A stretch of 64,000 nucleotides of DNA from Siphonodentalium dalli (GCA_032622095.1 CP136061.1:118118754-118182753), one strand, 5' to 3'. Shown: positions 13,385 through 24,913, counted from the first letter of the stretch. Made by a program: numbers and translations. Notes: a model not told the origin generated them from the letters alone.

Positions 13385-13545
13385 CACAATCAGTATCACC
13401 GTCGTCACTACCATCACCGCCGCAATATCGCCATCGCCATTGTCACCATCACTATAACCATCATCATCGACTTCGCCATTGTCGTCGTAGTCGTCAACAT
13501 CATTATCAGCAGCAGGATCGTCATCATCAATATAGCAAAACAGAT
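13385..13545. repeat. CAT/CAC-rich imperfect trinucleotide microsatellite
   Basis: Runs of CATCATC, CGTCGT and CACCATCAC over about 150 bp. It creates a spurious methionine/threonine-rich open frame on the minus strand. Confidence 0.8.
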
Positions 13546-13547
13546 TG

Positions 13548-14200
13548 CAGGCATGTTTAGGATCACCCCTAGATCGGAGACATCGAATTTTAACAATTTT
13601 CGATTAAAAATATGGCCATCGGCAGCCATCTTGGATTTTATTCTTTGCCTGACTAAATCCTTTGGCACACCCTATAGACCACATTACTCATCCCATCATC
13701 ATCAAACTTTATTTGGATCTTCATGGTGACTTCTAGATGGGAGGCATCAATTTTTTACGAAATCTGTAGAAAAAAACATGACTGCCAGCGGCCATCTTAG
13801 ATTTTACTCTTTGCATGACTAAATGCCCGGCACACCCTACAGGCCACATCCCTCATCCGATCGTCACCAAACTTCATATGGATATTCGGGGTGACCTCTA
13901 GCTGGGAGCCATGGATTATTTCCTAAATTCGTAAAAAAAACATGGCTGCTAGTGGCCATCTTGGATTTTACTCTTTGTCTGACTAAATTCTTTGGCACAC
14001 CCTACAGGCCACATCCCTCATCCGATTGTCACAAAACTTCATATGGATCTTCGGGGTGACTTCTAGATTGGAGCCATCGATTATTTCCAAAATTCGTTAT
14101 AAAACATGGCTGCCAGCAGTCATCTTGGATTTCAAATTTGAATCCATCTGCACACCTTGCAGGCTGCAGCCCACATTTATTGGTGAAATGTTTGAAATGA
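13548..14200. repeat. ~165-bp tandem repeat, about four units
   Basis: Same family as 7925-9005: AACATGGCTGCCAG-type blocks at about 13610, 13775, 13938 and 14104, with GGCACACCCTACAGGCCACA and CATCCGATCGTCACCAAAC between. Confidence 0.85.
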
Positions 14201-15600
14201 AAATTATTTCATCTACATAATACAAAACATTTCCTGTAACTGTTTAGCCTTCCTTCTTTGTGATTCTCCTCATTGCTCATCAAAAAATAAACTACTTCCC
14301 AAGTTGAGCTACAGTGTCATTGACACTTTCATTTATTGAACGTATTGGCTGAATTTCGCAACAAAAAACAAGTGGGTGTGCAATACACACGTTATCGGGA
14401 TGCCAGCATCAACGTATCTACATGTACGTGGTGGTTGGTTTTGGAATTGGTACCGCATAGTCTTCTAAACTGTACATGTTATGCTAGGATAATGTGGATT
14501 AGTGCTCAAATAGTGACATATGCTCAGACATTGGCGTGAAACGTCAGTCAAAGTAATTGATATTATTTTATTATGCGTGAGGCCAAAAATAATGCAATGA
14601 TGCAAATGAAGCAGATGTTTGTCTCAGTTATGCTCTTCATGGAAGAATGTCATTCGAGTGATTTCGCAGTTGGACCATGAACTCATGAACTTAAGTAGGC
14701 GCATGGTAAACGTTTTGCATGACATAGTGATTCTTTATTTTTAGGCACGGTTGGAGGTAGGCCCTATGGTTAACCAATCGTCGATGGTAATTTACATATC
14801 CAATTGCTACCACTACACCAGCTCGGTAACCAACATGCTCAGTGAAATAAATTTGCAAAAACTTGAAGAGCACCGAACTCAAACCAGACTAATTGTATTC
14901 TCCAAAATAATCAACAAGGAACTCTTAACATACCCAAATAAAATCCTAATCCCTAAAACCACTACTACAAGATACATGGAATAAACAACAACTCAAATCA
15001 AACACAATACAGCTAGATATGATCTGAATTAGTGGAGTAAGATGATTGTGCATGTGATATTTGGACGAGAGGAAGTACGATAGTCGTATGGGCGCCATCA
15101 TTTTGAGCGGGGGGGGGTGGCTGGGAATTTTCCCCCGAATTTGTTTACATGATATATTCATTATTGTAACACCTTTTTTTGCAGAATATACCTTGTATAC
15201 CGGTATACACAGAACTATAGCAAACTAGATTCAAATTAACATTAAATATGTATATTTACACACTAAGTGTTGTCATCACTAAATCCAGCATTCTGATTGG
15301 TCGGCGCCCACGTGGCTAGTTGCAGTTATTTCTCGGTGAATGCGCAACGCCTAATAACACAAAGCTAATAACACCATCGATACGTCATTAGGTATGGAAA
15401 GATGAACGCGTAGTGCTTTGGGCGCATTTTGACTCGCGCAGGATTGACTTAATACATCATCGGGTTTCAACATGAAGAGAAATTGTTCCTATTAACTTTT
15501 GCCAAGGGTGCTATTGGGTATTTTGGGCTGATCTTGTCACGATACACTTTTCGATTTAAATATATTTACAAAAGTGGCTTTTTCGCTAAATGTATATAAA
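14201..15600. other. No recognisable gene
   Basis: Open frames up to 77 codons without recognisable motifs. A G-run lies at about 15109. Confidence 0.4.
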
Positions 15601-15751
15601 TATAAGGATTAACTGTCATGTGGACTATTTTTATGGAGATGTAACGGTGAGGTAAGTGGACATAACTTGTATTACATTTACACAAGTTATGTCCACTTAC
15701 CTCACCGTTACATCTCCATAAAAACAGTCCACATGACAGTTAATCCTTATA
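15601..15751. repeat. Near-perfect 70-bp-arm hairpin
   Basis: The left arm 15601-15670 (starting TATAAGGATTAACTGTCATG) is the reverse complement of 15682-15751 with one mismatch seen, around an 11-base loop. Confidence 0.9.
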
Positions 15752-16142
15752 TAATTCGGGCCGAAATGAAAGATACTTGTAATTTGCCATTATTTTCCCG
15801 CTGAAATACCATTCAATTTGCCCGAAAATTGCCCGAATTTTGACCTTTCAAAATGATCGGGGGCTGCAGCCCTCACAGCCCCTCCTGGCCCGTACGGCTA
15901 TGGGAGGTATTTATGTAATTACTGTTCGCTGTTACACGCTCGCGCATTCATGTTCTAAGATAGTATATAACTATCATCTATGTCTTCTCGGTCGAATGCT
16001 AATTGTTTCAAGAGGCTTGCAATAAATCGCACAACTAATCACAACTTTCACTACCTCGGTAATTGTTATCATTTCACTGTCAGATATGCTGAAGCATCAC
16101 GGTTTAGTGATGTTAACGAGTAATTTCTGGCAGAGGGTTATA
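15752..16142. other. No recognisable gene
   Basis: GCCCGAATTT/AAATTGCCCG motifs near 15760-15840, otherwise featureless. Confidence 0.35.
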
Positions 16143-16605
16143 TGTGACCCGCCATATCAAAACCAGTCGTTTAAGTCGGGATTTTTTTTTACCCTGTGCC
16201 AATGCATTCTCTTATATATGCGAGTCGACCATAGGTCGCCTCGCATATATAAGAGAATGCATTGGCCTAACAATTTTTTACAATTTTAATAATTTTTTCT
16301 TGTATTCTTTAACAATTTTATAATTTCACCCATACATAGCCCCAGACAAACATGAGCAGACGACACTCTTCTATATGCTTCTATATATGTGTGGGGCTCC
16401 CTGCAGGGTAATGGATGTTTTTTTATTTTATGTCCTAAAAATTGTAAGAAACATTTATATAAAAAAATATATAAAAAATTGTTAGGCCAATGCATTCTCT
16501 TATATATACGAGGCGACCTATGGTCGACTCGCATATATAAGAGAATGCACTGGCACAGGGTAAAAAATTCACGACTTACGACTAGTTTTGATATGGCGGG
16601 TCACA
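16143..16605. mobile_element. P1 MITE, full length (463 bp)
   Basis: Ends TGTGACCCGCCATATCAAAA and its complement. Inside each end sits a ~75-bp palindrome built on CCAATGCATTCTCTTATATA with GCGAGTCGACC at the tip, and the two halves of the element are themselves inverted. Copies: 17866-18289, 38794-39251; core only at 34812-35029. Confidence 0.88.
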
Positions 16606-16726
16606 TATCATTAAGAGAGCAATTCAGGGTGGGTGTATATAGAAGCTGTGGTGATTTTTCCTCAAACACTACTGAAGATCCTAAATTTCTTCAAGTTACA
16701 TTTCTGTCGAGCCTTCATCGAGCACT

Positions 16727-16974
16727 TTAACCCTTCCATGCCTGGAGCTTCCCGAAATGTTGCGAAAACCCTGTGCCAATGCATTCTCTTATGCGTCGGA
16801 GTCTCACATTGGTAGCGTCGCATATATAACATAATACATTGGCCTAACAATATTGACATTGTAAGCCAGTGCATTCTCTTATATATTCGAGGCTCCCTAT
16901 GGGGGGCACGCATATTTCAGAGAATACATGCAGTCAAATGCTGCACCGCGCATCTCCCGTCATGAAAGTGTTAA
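16727..16974. mobile_element. P2 MITE copy
   Basis: TTAACCCTTCCATGCCTGGA at the left, CATGAAAGTGTTAA at the right, two CAATGCATTCTCTTA palindromes inside. Lies 120 bp after P1. Confidence 0.78.
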
Positions 16975-17000
16975 AGCGGAATATAATACGGAAGTCTCGA

Positions 17001-17628
17001 TTAAAGGCACGGGCGGCGTTCGTTGCAAAACTATTCATATTTGTTCAAATCGCCATCAACGAAAGGAATATTAAAATATGTATAAATGCCAAACATAATC
17101 AGCGCGTAAATATTATATTGTCGTCAAGACGTACGATGGTATACGGAAACCTGATGTACGTAAAGAACATACATGTATAGTCTATCAATATTATATTTAT
17201 TTGTAATTGTACTTTCCATGTGTGTATATTGTAAATAAAATTATCCTATCCTATCCTATCCTTCTCGTGTTACATAAGTTTTGCTTCTGTTTACATAACA
17301 CAGCACAATTCTATTGGTTAATCACACACAAATGATATAAACGCTCTTTATTATTTCCATGTCAGGAAAACAGTAACAAATAACGCTCTTTATGTATACC
17401 ATATCCGGATCTAAACAATAGTCAGGTTCTGTAACGTTGTTTTGCTTTTGTTTACATAACATAGGAAAAAAACATTTGACAATAACATACTGTTTATGCC
17501 ATATTTCTGATTGGTATAAAAACAAGGTATGTCTATATTTTACTATTCTTTCTGTTATGTATGGCGGTTTTTGACGGAGCTGACTATTTTAACAGCATAC
17601 CCACCACCAACGCCGCCCGTATCTTTAA
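17001..17628. mobile_element. P5 MITE copy with an internal retroposon tail
   Basis: TTAAAGGCACGGGCGGCG at the left, CGCCGCCCGTATCTTTAA at the right. Compared with the copy at 53538-54050, about 120 bp (17140-17262) replace about 20 bp. That insert ends in AAATAAAATTA followed by TATCC repeats. Confidence 0.8.
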
Positions 17629-17865
17629 ACCGTCATGGCAAGTACGAACCCGAAAATTATGTATACGTTATTTTGGTAAGACGTATCTCAAGACCAACAT
17701 ATCCTCGTACAAATAGGTTCACATTGGACCTAAATGTTCACAAAGAATCATATTGAACTTATTTGATTCTGAAATAAGTCCATAGTGGACTTATATATAG
17801 TAGCGTTATTCCGTCGGATGGCGCGGGCCACAGTGAAAACACATAAAGAGTGAACATCTGAACAT

Positions 17866-18289
17866 CTTTTTTTTACCATGTGCCAATGCATTCTCTTATA
17901 TATGCGAGTCGACCATAGGTCGCCTCGCATATATAAGAGAATGCATTGGCCTAACAATTTTTTATCATTTTTTTTAAATAAATGTTTCTTACAATTTTTA
18001 GGACATAAAATAAAAAACATCCATTACCCTGCAGGGAGCCCCACACATATATAGAACCATATAGAAGAGTGTCGTCTGCTCATGTTTGTCTGGGGTTATG
18101 TATGGGTGAAATTATAAAATTGTTAAAGAATACAAGAAAAAATTATTAAAATTGTAAAAAAATGTTAGGTCAATGCATTCTCTTATATATGCGAGGCGAC
18201 CTATGGTCGACTCGCATATAAAAGAGAATGCATTGGCACAGGGTAAAAAAAATCCCGACTTACGACTGGTTTTGATATGGCGGGTCACA
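17866..18289. mobile_element. P1 MITE copy, left end lost
   Basis: Matches 16143-16605 in reverse-symmetric order with the right TGATATGGCGGGTCACA intact. The left ~45 bp containing the terminal repeat are replaced by unrelated sequence. Confidence 0.85.
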
Positions 18290-18387
18290 TATAGTAGATT
18301 GAACTCTTGCGTATATCTGGGCTGGCTGTTGGAAATTCACATGCAGATCATAAGTGCGGGTTATATTCTACAGGTATATTAAACCAC

Positions 18388-18729
18388 ATGCATGCGTTTG
18401 ACGGGTGCCAGGGGCACGCGCCGAATAAAGTGGAATTCATACCCAGATGCGATGAAAAGATTAGACCCAATGACGGTTTGACTAACCCTGATAAGCTGGA
18501 TCTCTTCGTAATGAGTTTTATACAACAGATGTTCACTAAGAATCTTCAATCGCTCCTTTGTGAAACATTAAAACCATTTCAGAATCACACGAGGGCATCT
18601 GTAGGTAATACTCTATCTAAGTTAACTAGAAGATGCGTGCGCCCTTGTGCTCAATCTCACAGCGGGGTTCTGAGATCTTCGCAAACATTCTCACGGAGTT
18701 TAGGCGACTCCAGCGTGCCCCTACCATAA
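18388..18729 (+). CDS. Unassigned ORF, possibly a gene fragment
   Basis: 113 codons from ATG 18388 (the frame is open from 18307). It reads MHAFDGCQGHAPNKVEFIPR, then LDLFVMSFIQQMFTKNLQSL, TRRCVRPCAQSH and ends LGDSSVPLP. The middle looks like an amphipathic helical protein segment, which is unusual for random AT-rich DNA. It lies directly after a P1 MITE and its last ~14 codons run into a 41-bp tandem duplication. No family recognised. It may be a relic of captured coding DNA or chance. Confidence 0.2.
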   Translation: MHAFDGCQGHAPNKVEFIPRCDEKIRPNDGLTNPDKLDLFVMSFIQQMFTKNLQSLLCETLKPFQNHTRASVGNTLSKLTRRCVRPCAQSHSGVLRSSQTFSRSLGDSSVPLP

Positions 18730-18770
18730 CATTCTCACGGAGTTTAGGCGACTCCAGCGTGCCCCTACCA
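18688..18770. repeat. 41-bp perfect tandem duplication
   Basis: ACATTCTCACGGAGTTTAGG followed by CGACTCCAGCGTGCCCCTAC occurs twice in direct succession. Confidence 0.9.
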
Positions 18771-19794
18771 TCATATAAACAACATCGTGGATGTGTAATT
18801 TAAATTTCACTTGATCCTTTTGGAAGATTGAGGATGTGGTGTTATGTTTGTTAGCGAATTTTGTTGATAAGGTTTATCACAAAGCTGCATACAGTATACA
18901 CCATGATGTAAGAACGTTATATATATAGTCTGGGGTGCAAATGCGATGCACTTAACGCAATATAATTCTCTATAGGTCAACATTATACATGTACACCTTT
19001 AAATTTCCCCATCAAATGAAGAGCTTGTTAACAACCCTTTGATGACTGGATCTTTCTCATTTTTTGCGAAAACCCTGTGCCAATGCATTCTGTTATATAT
19101 GCGAGTCTCCCGTAGGCGCCTCACATATATAAGAGAATGCATTGGCCTAACAATATTTACCGTGATCTTGTAAGCCAGTGCATTCTCTTATATATGCGAT
19201 GCGCCCTATGGGCGACTTTCTTATATAAGAGAATGCACTGGCACCGGGTGTTTAATGCGCACAACCGCAGCTCCCGTCATTAAATAGTTAAACAGTTACG
19301 TCGTGTAAACATGTGTTAAGATAGAATACAGTATTTAGGCGATTCCAGCGTGCCCCTACCATCATATAAACAACATCGTGGATATGCAATTTTTGGATAA
19401 GGTTTATCATAAATTGTCATACAATATACACCGTGCAAGAGCTTGTATAATCTGGGGTGCAAATGCGATGCACGTATCGCAATATAATTCCCTATAGGCC
19501 AACATTATACATGTACACCTTCAAATTACTCCATAAAACGAAGAGCTTGTTATAACCCTTTGATGACTTTAGCGAAAACCCTATGCCAATGCGTTCTATT
19601 ATATATGCCAGTTTCCCATAGGGCGCTTCACATATATAAGAGCATGCATTGGCCTAACAATATTTACCCTGATCTAGGAAGCCAGTGCATTCTCTTATAT
19701 ATATGCGATGCGCCCTATATGGGCGACTCGCTTATATAAGAGAATGCACTGGCACATGGTCATTAATGTTGCACCAGCGCAGCTCCCGCCATTA

Positions 19795-20992
19795 AGGGCG
19801 CGTACACATGAAGCTGCAAGAAAATATCTGCAAGAAAATATCAGGTAAAATTGCACACTGATATTTTCTTGCTGCAAAGTTTACGCCCGTGAGAACGCGG
19901 CGGTTTAGACGGCGTTGATTGAGTTCAATCAGAACAGTATTAGTCATGCTGGTTCAAGTGAATTGCGTCCGGTAAATAACCTATAGTCCATTTTGGCAAT
20001 TCATAGCTTTTTGAAAATTCCAACTGTTGACATGTATTACCGAAGTCGGTGGGATTAGCAACGTTGCTGATCTCATGCATAAAGACCGTCTGCATAATGA
20101 GAAAGTGGTCACGTTATTTGGAAATTTGGAAATGTTATAATTTCATAGTGCATGTATATGTGGGGTGACAAATGTTATTATGGTTTTGTGGCAAATCGGA
20201 TGACCCCACCCCCATTGAGACCCCATATGAATTTTTCAGGAGATTGTTGCTTGGTGCATGTGGCTGTGGTGTACATTACGTTACCGAACTTACATGGGTG
20301 CATGTGGGGACACGAGACCCCCGCCAACTTGGAAACAATATTAGTTGGAAATTTCACACCAACAATGGTTTGAAATTGTTCTTGTAGTCTGATTTTTCAA
20401 CAATTAATGCATGTGGAATTCGTGGTTTTAGACCAACATTTGCATTTTTCCTACTTTGGTCAAATTATTGGTTTGGAATATGTTCTAGGCCCCTCCCTCC
20501 TCGGTGTTCAGTCAAAATTCAAGGTATATGAGGTACCATATGGGAAATTCAAAGACGATGGGAGGTGTGCAAATTCAATTATGTGATCTTGTGTCTTTGG
20601 GCCGATTCAAGAGGGGTGCAGTTGGAAATCCATGAATATCTCCGTCAGCGGAAACCCTCAAAAGATATATATGTCCCCACACATATCCATATAATAGCTC
20701 AGCGATTATGTCAAACAATCCAAAATGGAACTACGAAGTCAAATGTTGAAACAGGCGATACTATTGATGGATCATAACTCGAGTGCGTGAACGGTTACCA
20801 GCGTGTCCCTTATAGAGATTAGTTAACGGATACCGATGGCCACCAATCAAGGTGAACACATATCACCAACTGGCGATAAAATATTAGCGCGCTGCCTTCA
20901 TCGGATATTTTCCGGTATTATTTATTTGATTGGTCAAGTAAGTCACATGGGGCATAACTGATATTTTCTTGCTCGCCATGTGTACGCGCCCT
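19795..20992. mobile_element. 1.2-kb element with AGGGCGCGTACACATG ends
   Basis: Left AGGGCGCGTACACATG then GCAAGAAAATATC; right GATATTTTCTTGC then CATGTGTACGCGCCCT. The left part has a further GATATTTTCTTGC copy near 19858. It separates the second and third units of the local duplication. No ORF above about 70 codons, so probably nonautonomous. Confidence 0.7.
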
Positions 20993-21193
20993 AAATATAT
21001 GTAATATATATGTAATTGAAATTTTACTTGTTCCTTTTGGAAGATTGAGGATGTGATGTTATGTTTGTCAACTAGTGAACTTTATAAGGGTTATCATAAA
21101 AATGACATGCAGTATACACCGAGAACTTTGTATAGTCGGGGTGCAAATGCTATGCACGTATCTCAATAACATTCCATATAGCCAAACATTCTG

Positions 21194-24115
21194 TTCTCAT
21201 GAAAATAGGTTATTATTGGACGTATTTCAAAAACCCAAATACGCCCATATCGGCATTATTTTAATCTGAATTACGCTCTAAAATATGATAATAAATGTGG
21301 CACGAAAACAGTCGTATATGAGCGTATTCATATTACAAATACGTCCGTTTCATGCGTATTTGATGCACCCCCATACGAAACACGTCCATATATTTTTGGC
21401 ATTATTTAATTTTAACTTTTTTCATCGACACGACTTACCAGATTCACGCGCTTTATAATGTGGTTTCACTGCGGCTCGCGCCATTCAACAGAATACCCGG
21501 TATTCGCTCATTGTGGACTTATTGTTCAGAATTAGTCCAATTCTTCTCGTACTAAAACCAGCTAAGATATTGGGATGGATATGCTGGTATTTAGTCCGAG
21601 ATCGCGCCCATAGCCTCCTTATGCTCTGGCAGGAGAGAGGAGCGAAAGGGTCGTGATTGCTTCGATCTGATTAGTTCCTCTTTTGTCAGAGCGTTGAGCA
21701 CGGGTGAGTCGTGTGGCCGCGCCTCCGGGTGCAGCTGCCCCCGTGCTTAACGCCAGTGAGACGGTATTGGATTAGGCTTATGGATTTAATCCCAGACGCC
21801 GTGTTGGCCGCAGTGCAAAGGTGTTCGGTAGTGTACATTGCTAACTGGAGTCTCCAGTCTAGCAGGGGCTACCTGACCCTTTACCTGGAGTTCCGGACTG
21901 AAGATGCTGGCATCCAGAGATCGCAAGCCCGGGACACCAACTCCAAGACTGCCTCCTGTCATCTGAGTGGGAAGAAGAAGGGGCCGCCCAAGAAGAAGAC
22001 GCCATCAAGGAGAAGAAGGGACGCCGCCAGACGGGCAAAATGGAAGAAGGGGGTGACCGTTGATCTACCGGTCACCCCTCCCCGTGTGGTTCAGCCGACG
22101 TCCAGCGTCACAGTCGGTAGGTCGGAGTTGTCTGAGAGACGCCCAGACGACCCGACCTGCATGGAGACAGACGACATCGCACCAGCTAGCAGGGACTCCG
22201 TGGAACTGCCGGAGGTCCCTGCTGTCGTCGTCGAGGCGAGCGGAGAAAGGGAGCAGGACACCACCCCTGCTGTTCCTGCCGCCAGCTTCGACGTGGAGTT
22301 GGATAGCCTTCCACCTAGGACACCGGAGTACCATCACATCCCGGTGTCCTCCAGCTCCACCGCCACTAGCAACAACACCAGCACAGCCTACATCATGTCT
22401 GCGGAGGAAATTGAATTTCTGAAAAATCAACAAGAAGAACACAGAATCTTTAATGAAGAACACGAACTCTTCATGCGACAAATTCGACAGAAAATTCCCC
22501 CATCTCCTCCATCTCCACAGTCATCAACGGAGAAACCAAACCCTAAAAAGAAAAGGAAAAAGAAGAAATAAAATCAATCATAAAAATGCTTACCTTTTTT
22601 TATTTTTATTTTTTATTCTAAATAAAGGCGTAAACATGAGGGATTAAGGGGAGGACCATTCGGTCCTTCCGACAATCCCGGGCTAGCCACCCGAACCACT
22701 CACTCTCTCTAGCCTTCTTATGACACGAGTTACGCCCAGGATCTGTGGCGGGAATCTGTGGTGTATTTTACTCGATTTACCTAACAAATCAATACATGAT
22801 GCTATATACATCGGAAAGAGAGACATCGATGGTCATAATGGTGTATAATAATCTAACTTTAATGTTAAATTACACATAGAATATTCCGGTTGATTGCCAC
22901 AAACATCGCTTTTTTCTGTTTGTTTACGTTTTAACTGAAAGCCGAAGAACTTCGTCATAGTCCGGAGTTTGTTCTGGGTATACTAGTTTCCGTTTCTATA
23001 TATAGCGCGGGGTTTTCCGAACAAAATGGCGAAAACCGATCGCCCCAAAGTCAAATTTCCTATGTGCTTTGAGAAAAATTCCCGCACTAAAAACTTAATG
23101 ACATAATATGGAGGATGAGAACGGTAGTTTTGTTGACGATTTTCGCAAGCAACTCGTCAAAATTGCAGCAAATTAGAACTCTTGTGTCTGACTTGCCATG
23201 CGTGTGATTTTCGTCCATGTGCGTTTTGACTTTTGGGTTGATAAAATAATTGGAGAACCGAATCACACCGTTTCGAAATATAGTTCTTCGGTTTTAGTGA
23301 GACTTTTCAAACTTAAGGTTAAAAATTTATAGAAATTTTGTTTGATTTGTTGTGTGCTTAACAAGAGCAGTATATTGCTCTGTTCGCTTAGTATATATCT
23401 TAATTTCGCGGAAGTCCACCAAATGTGGGTGAAATGTAGCGCCATATTTATTCTAATGCTCGTTGTGTTTACACTGTTTTAAACTTTGATAGGGTTGTAA
23501 TTCCCGGCACGGTAATTTATTTAATGTATTACATTTATATCTTCAATGTTTACTTAATCTATTTATTTTTTATTTATTGACACACATAATTACGATTACA
23601 ATGGAGAATTCATCGTAATTTGCGTGGTTAGTCGAAAATCTACGGAATATTTTCAACGGAAAATGCCGAAAACAGTTCGCGAGGTCAACTGAGTTCGCAT
23701 ACTTTTAAAAATTTGTAAACACTGCGTTAAATGTCTCTTTTCGCATTAAATTACCGCTTTCAATTCACAGCTGATGTGGGTTTCAGATCAAATAGCATGT
23801 CTTCTGCGGAAAATATCCGTTTATTGTCGCAATTGTGATAGTTTATTTCATATAATTGTGGTTTTATTTGAGCGGGTCATTAACGCTTAACTCGTGTCAT
23901 AAGAAGGCTATTGGCGCGATCTCGGACTAAATACCAGCATCTCCATCAAAATATCTTAGCTGGTTTTAGTACGAGAAGACTTGGACTATTCAGAATAGAC
24001 TGTTATCGTGCCCCATTTACATTCATACAGAGCGTTATTCAGATTCAAATAATGCCAATACGGGCGTATTCGGGTTTTTGAAATACGTTCAATTATGAAC
24101 CTATTTGCATGAGAA
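21194..24115 (+). mobile_element. 2.9-kb DNA element with long terminal inverted repeats and one ORF
   Basis: The left arm (21194-21630) matches the inverted right arm (about 23900-24115) in blocks: TTCTCATG near the tip, a CGTATTTCAAAAACCC block, a GCATTATTT/GAATCTGAAT block, and a long block around ACTAAAACCAGCTAAGATAT and TTTAGTCCGAGATCGCGCC. The left arm has about 200 extra bases (21290-21520). A second inverted pair, AGCCTTCTTATGACACGAGTTA near 22711 and its complement near 23890, lies inside. One 263-codon ORF (21780-22571) follows the left arm. No transposase motif is seen, so the element looks nonautonomous or of an unrecognised type. Confidence 0.75.
21780..22571 (+). CDS. Basic/acidic low-complexity ORF inside the 2.9-kb element, function unknown
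   Basis: 263 codons from the first ATG (21780-21782) to TAA; the open frame extends back to a GTG at 21711. The N-terminal ~60 residues look folded (MDLIPDAVLAAVQRCSVVYI, then SRGYLTLYLEFRTED). Then comes a strongly basic block, KKKGPPKKKTPSRRRRDAAR, a proline/serine/acidic middle, a charged helical stretch (EEIEFLKNQQEEHRIFNEEH, about residues 205-230), and a lysine-rich tail KPNPKKKRKKKK. AATAAA occurs at the stop codon and again about 22620, so it could be polyadenylated there. It is much more GC-rich than its surroundings. From memory, K-rich then PSRxRRD motifs recur in transposon ORFs of marine invertebrates; this is unverified. I assign no function. It could encode a nucleic-acid-binding accessory protein. 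Confidence 0.55.
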   Translation: MDLIPDAVLAAVQRCSVVYIANWSLQSSRGYLTLYLEFRTEDAGIQRSQARDTNSKTASCHLSGKKKGPPKKKTPSRRRRDAARRAKWKKGVTVDLPVTPPRVVQPTSSVTVGRSELSERRPDDPTCMETDDIAPASRDSVELPEVPAVVVEASGEREQDTTPAVPAASFDVELDSLPPRTPEYHHIPVSSSSTATSNNTSTAYIMSAEEIEFLKNQQEEHRIFNEEHELFMRQIRQKIPPSPPSPQSSTEKPNPKKKRKKKK

Positions 24116-24294
24116 TCTGTTGAAACATTACGATTCTTATGCAACTTAGATGCATCGATGAATAAACACAAGCAATACATATGGTTATGATAACGTTGAA
24201 CGGACTATCTATACATCTGTCGGACCTTCTGGACCAGCCGAGATGCATTTATCTCCTATTTCTTGACTACATGTACAGCGAAAAAATGATTTCC

Positions 24295-24309
24295 ATGCGA
24301 CAACAGAAG
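24295..24309 (+). CDS. Weak candidate for the start exon of gene A
   Basis: An ATG at 24295 (or in-frame 24286) reads MRQQK and stops at a possible donor AAG|GTAACC in phase 0, the phase gene A needs. The 18-nt segment is repeated directly after it with GTGACA. The position, about 1 kb upstream, is plausible, but the peptide does not resemble the usual transgelin N-terminus. Treat as a guess only. Confidence 0.15.
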
Positions 24310-24550
24310 GTAACCTCCATGCGACAACAGAAGGTGACAGAAATTCAAAACGTGTTAAGACTTCCTCTTTTGCAATCGATACATTTTGTCATACATTCTT
24401 TAACAATTTTATCATTTTTTTTTATCATTTTTTCTTACATTCCTTATAAATTTTTATAATTTTTTTCCTTACATTCTTTAACAATTTTTATATCAATTTT
24501 TTCATTTTTTCTTACATTTTTTAACAATTATAAAAATAATATAAAATCTG

Positions 24551-24673
24551 TTAAGCCAATGCATTCTCTTATATATATGCGAGGCGACATTGTCGCTCGC
24601 GTATTATAAGAGAATGCATTGGCACATGGTTTTCGCAATAATTCAGGAAGCTCCCGTCATGAAAGGGTTTTAA
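24551..24673. mobile_element. P1/P2-type palindrome with P2 right end
   Basis: TTAAGCCAATGCATTCTCTT, inner palindrome, TGCATTGGCACATGG, then CTCCCGTCATGAAAGGGTTT. Preceded by TTTTTATCATTTTTTCTTAC repeats typical of P1 interiors (24395-24540). Confidence 0.65.
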
Positions 24674-24913
24674 CTCGAATTATCGGAACAACATACATGT
24701 AGTCACAATTACAACACTACCTGAGCAACGAGAAGACCAAGTCTTGGTCGGTGTAGTTATCGTTATATATGTGCAACGTTGTCAAAATAATTACTTTATA
24801 TGGTCAGAGAATCGCCGAAATAGTTGCCTCCTGTATGAGTACAATAAATACAGCGACGTGCAGCTATTTGCATATCTCATGACAATTATTTAAATGTTTG
24901 TTTACAAGAAGCC

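Larger units (their letters stand above)
18663..21193. repeat. ~500-bp unit repeated three times with MITEs attached
   Basis: Units at about 18730-19290, 19325-19795 and 21000-21193 share CCTTTTGGAAGATTGAGGAT or TAAGGTTTATCA, CTGGGGTGCAAATGCGATGC, ATAATTC-CTATAGG-CAACATT and GAAGAGCTTGTTA in the same order. The first two end in a P2 MITE (19027-19290, 19547-19795). The third is cut off by the 2.9-kb element. Confidence 0.75.

Noticed and set aside
16190-16270. Hairpins followed by T-runs as bacterial terminators
   Set aside because: They are the dispersed P1/P2 MITE palindromes in a eukaryotic genome.
22065-22481. Minus-strand 138-codon frame inside the 2.9-kb element, and plus-strand frame 22060-22422
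   Set aside because: Shadows of the GC-rich plus-strand ORF at 21780-22571, with no independent features.
23025-23175. Short ATG frames (MAKTDRPK..., MEDENGSFVDDFRKQL...) inside the 2.9-kb element as a start exon for gene A
   Set aside because: No canonical donor in the required phase, and they lie inside a mobile element.
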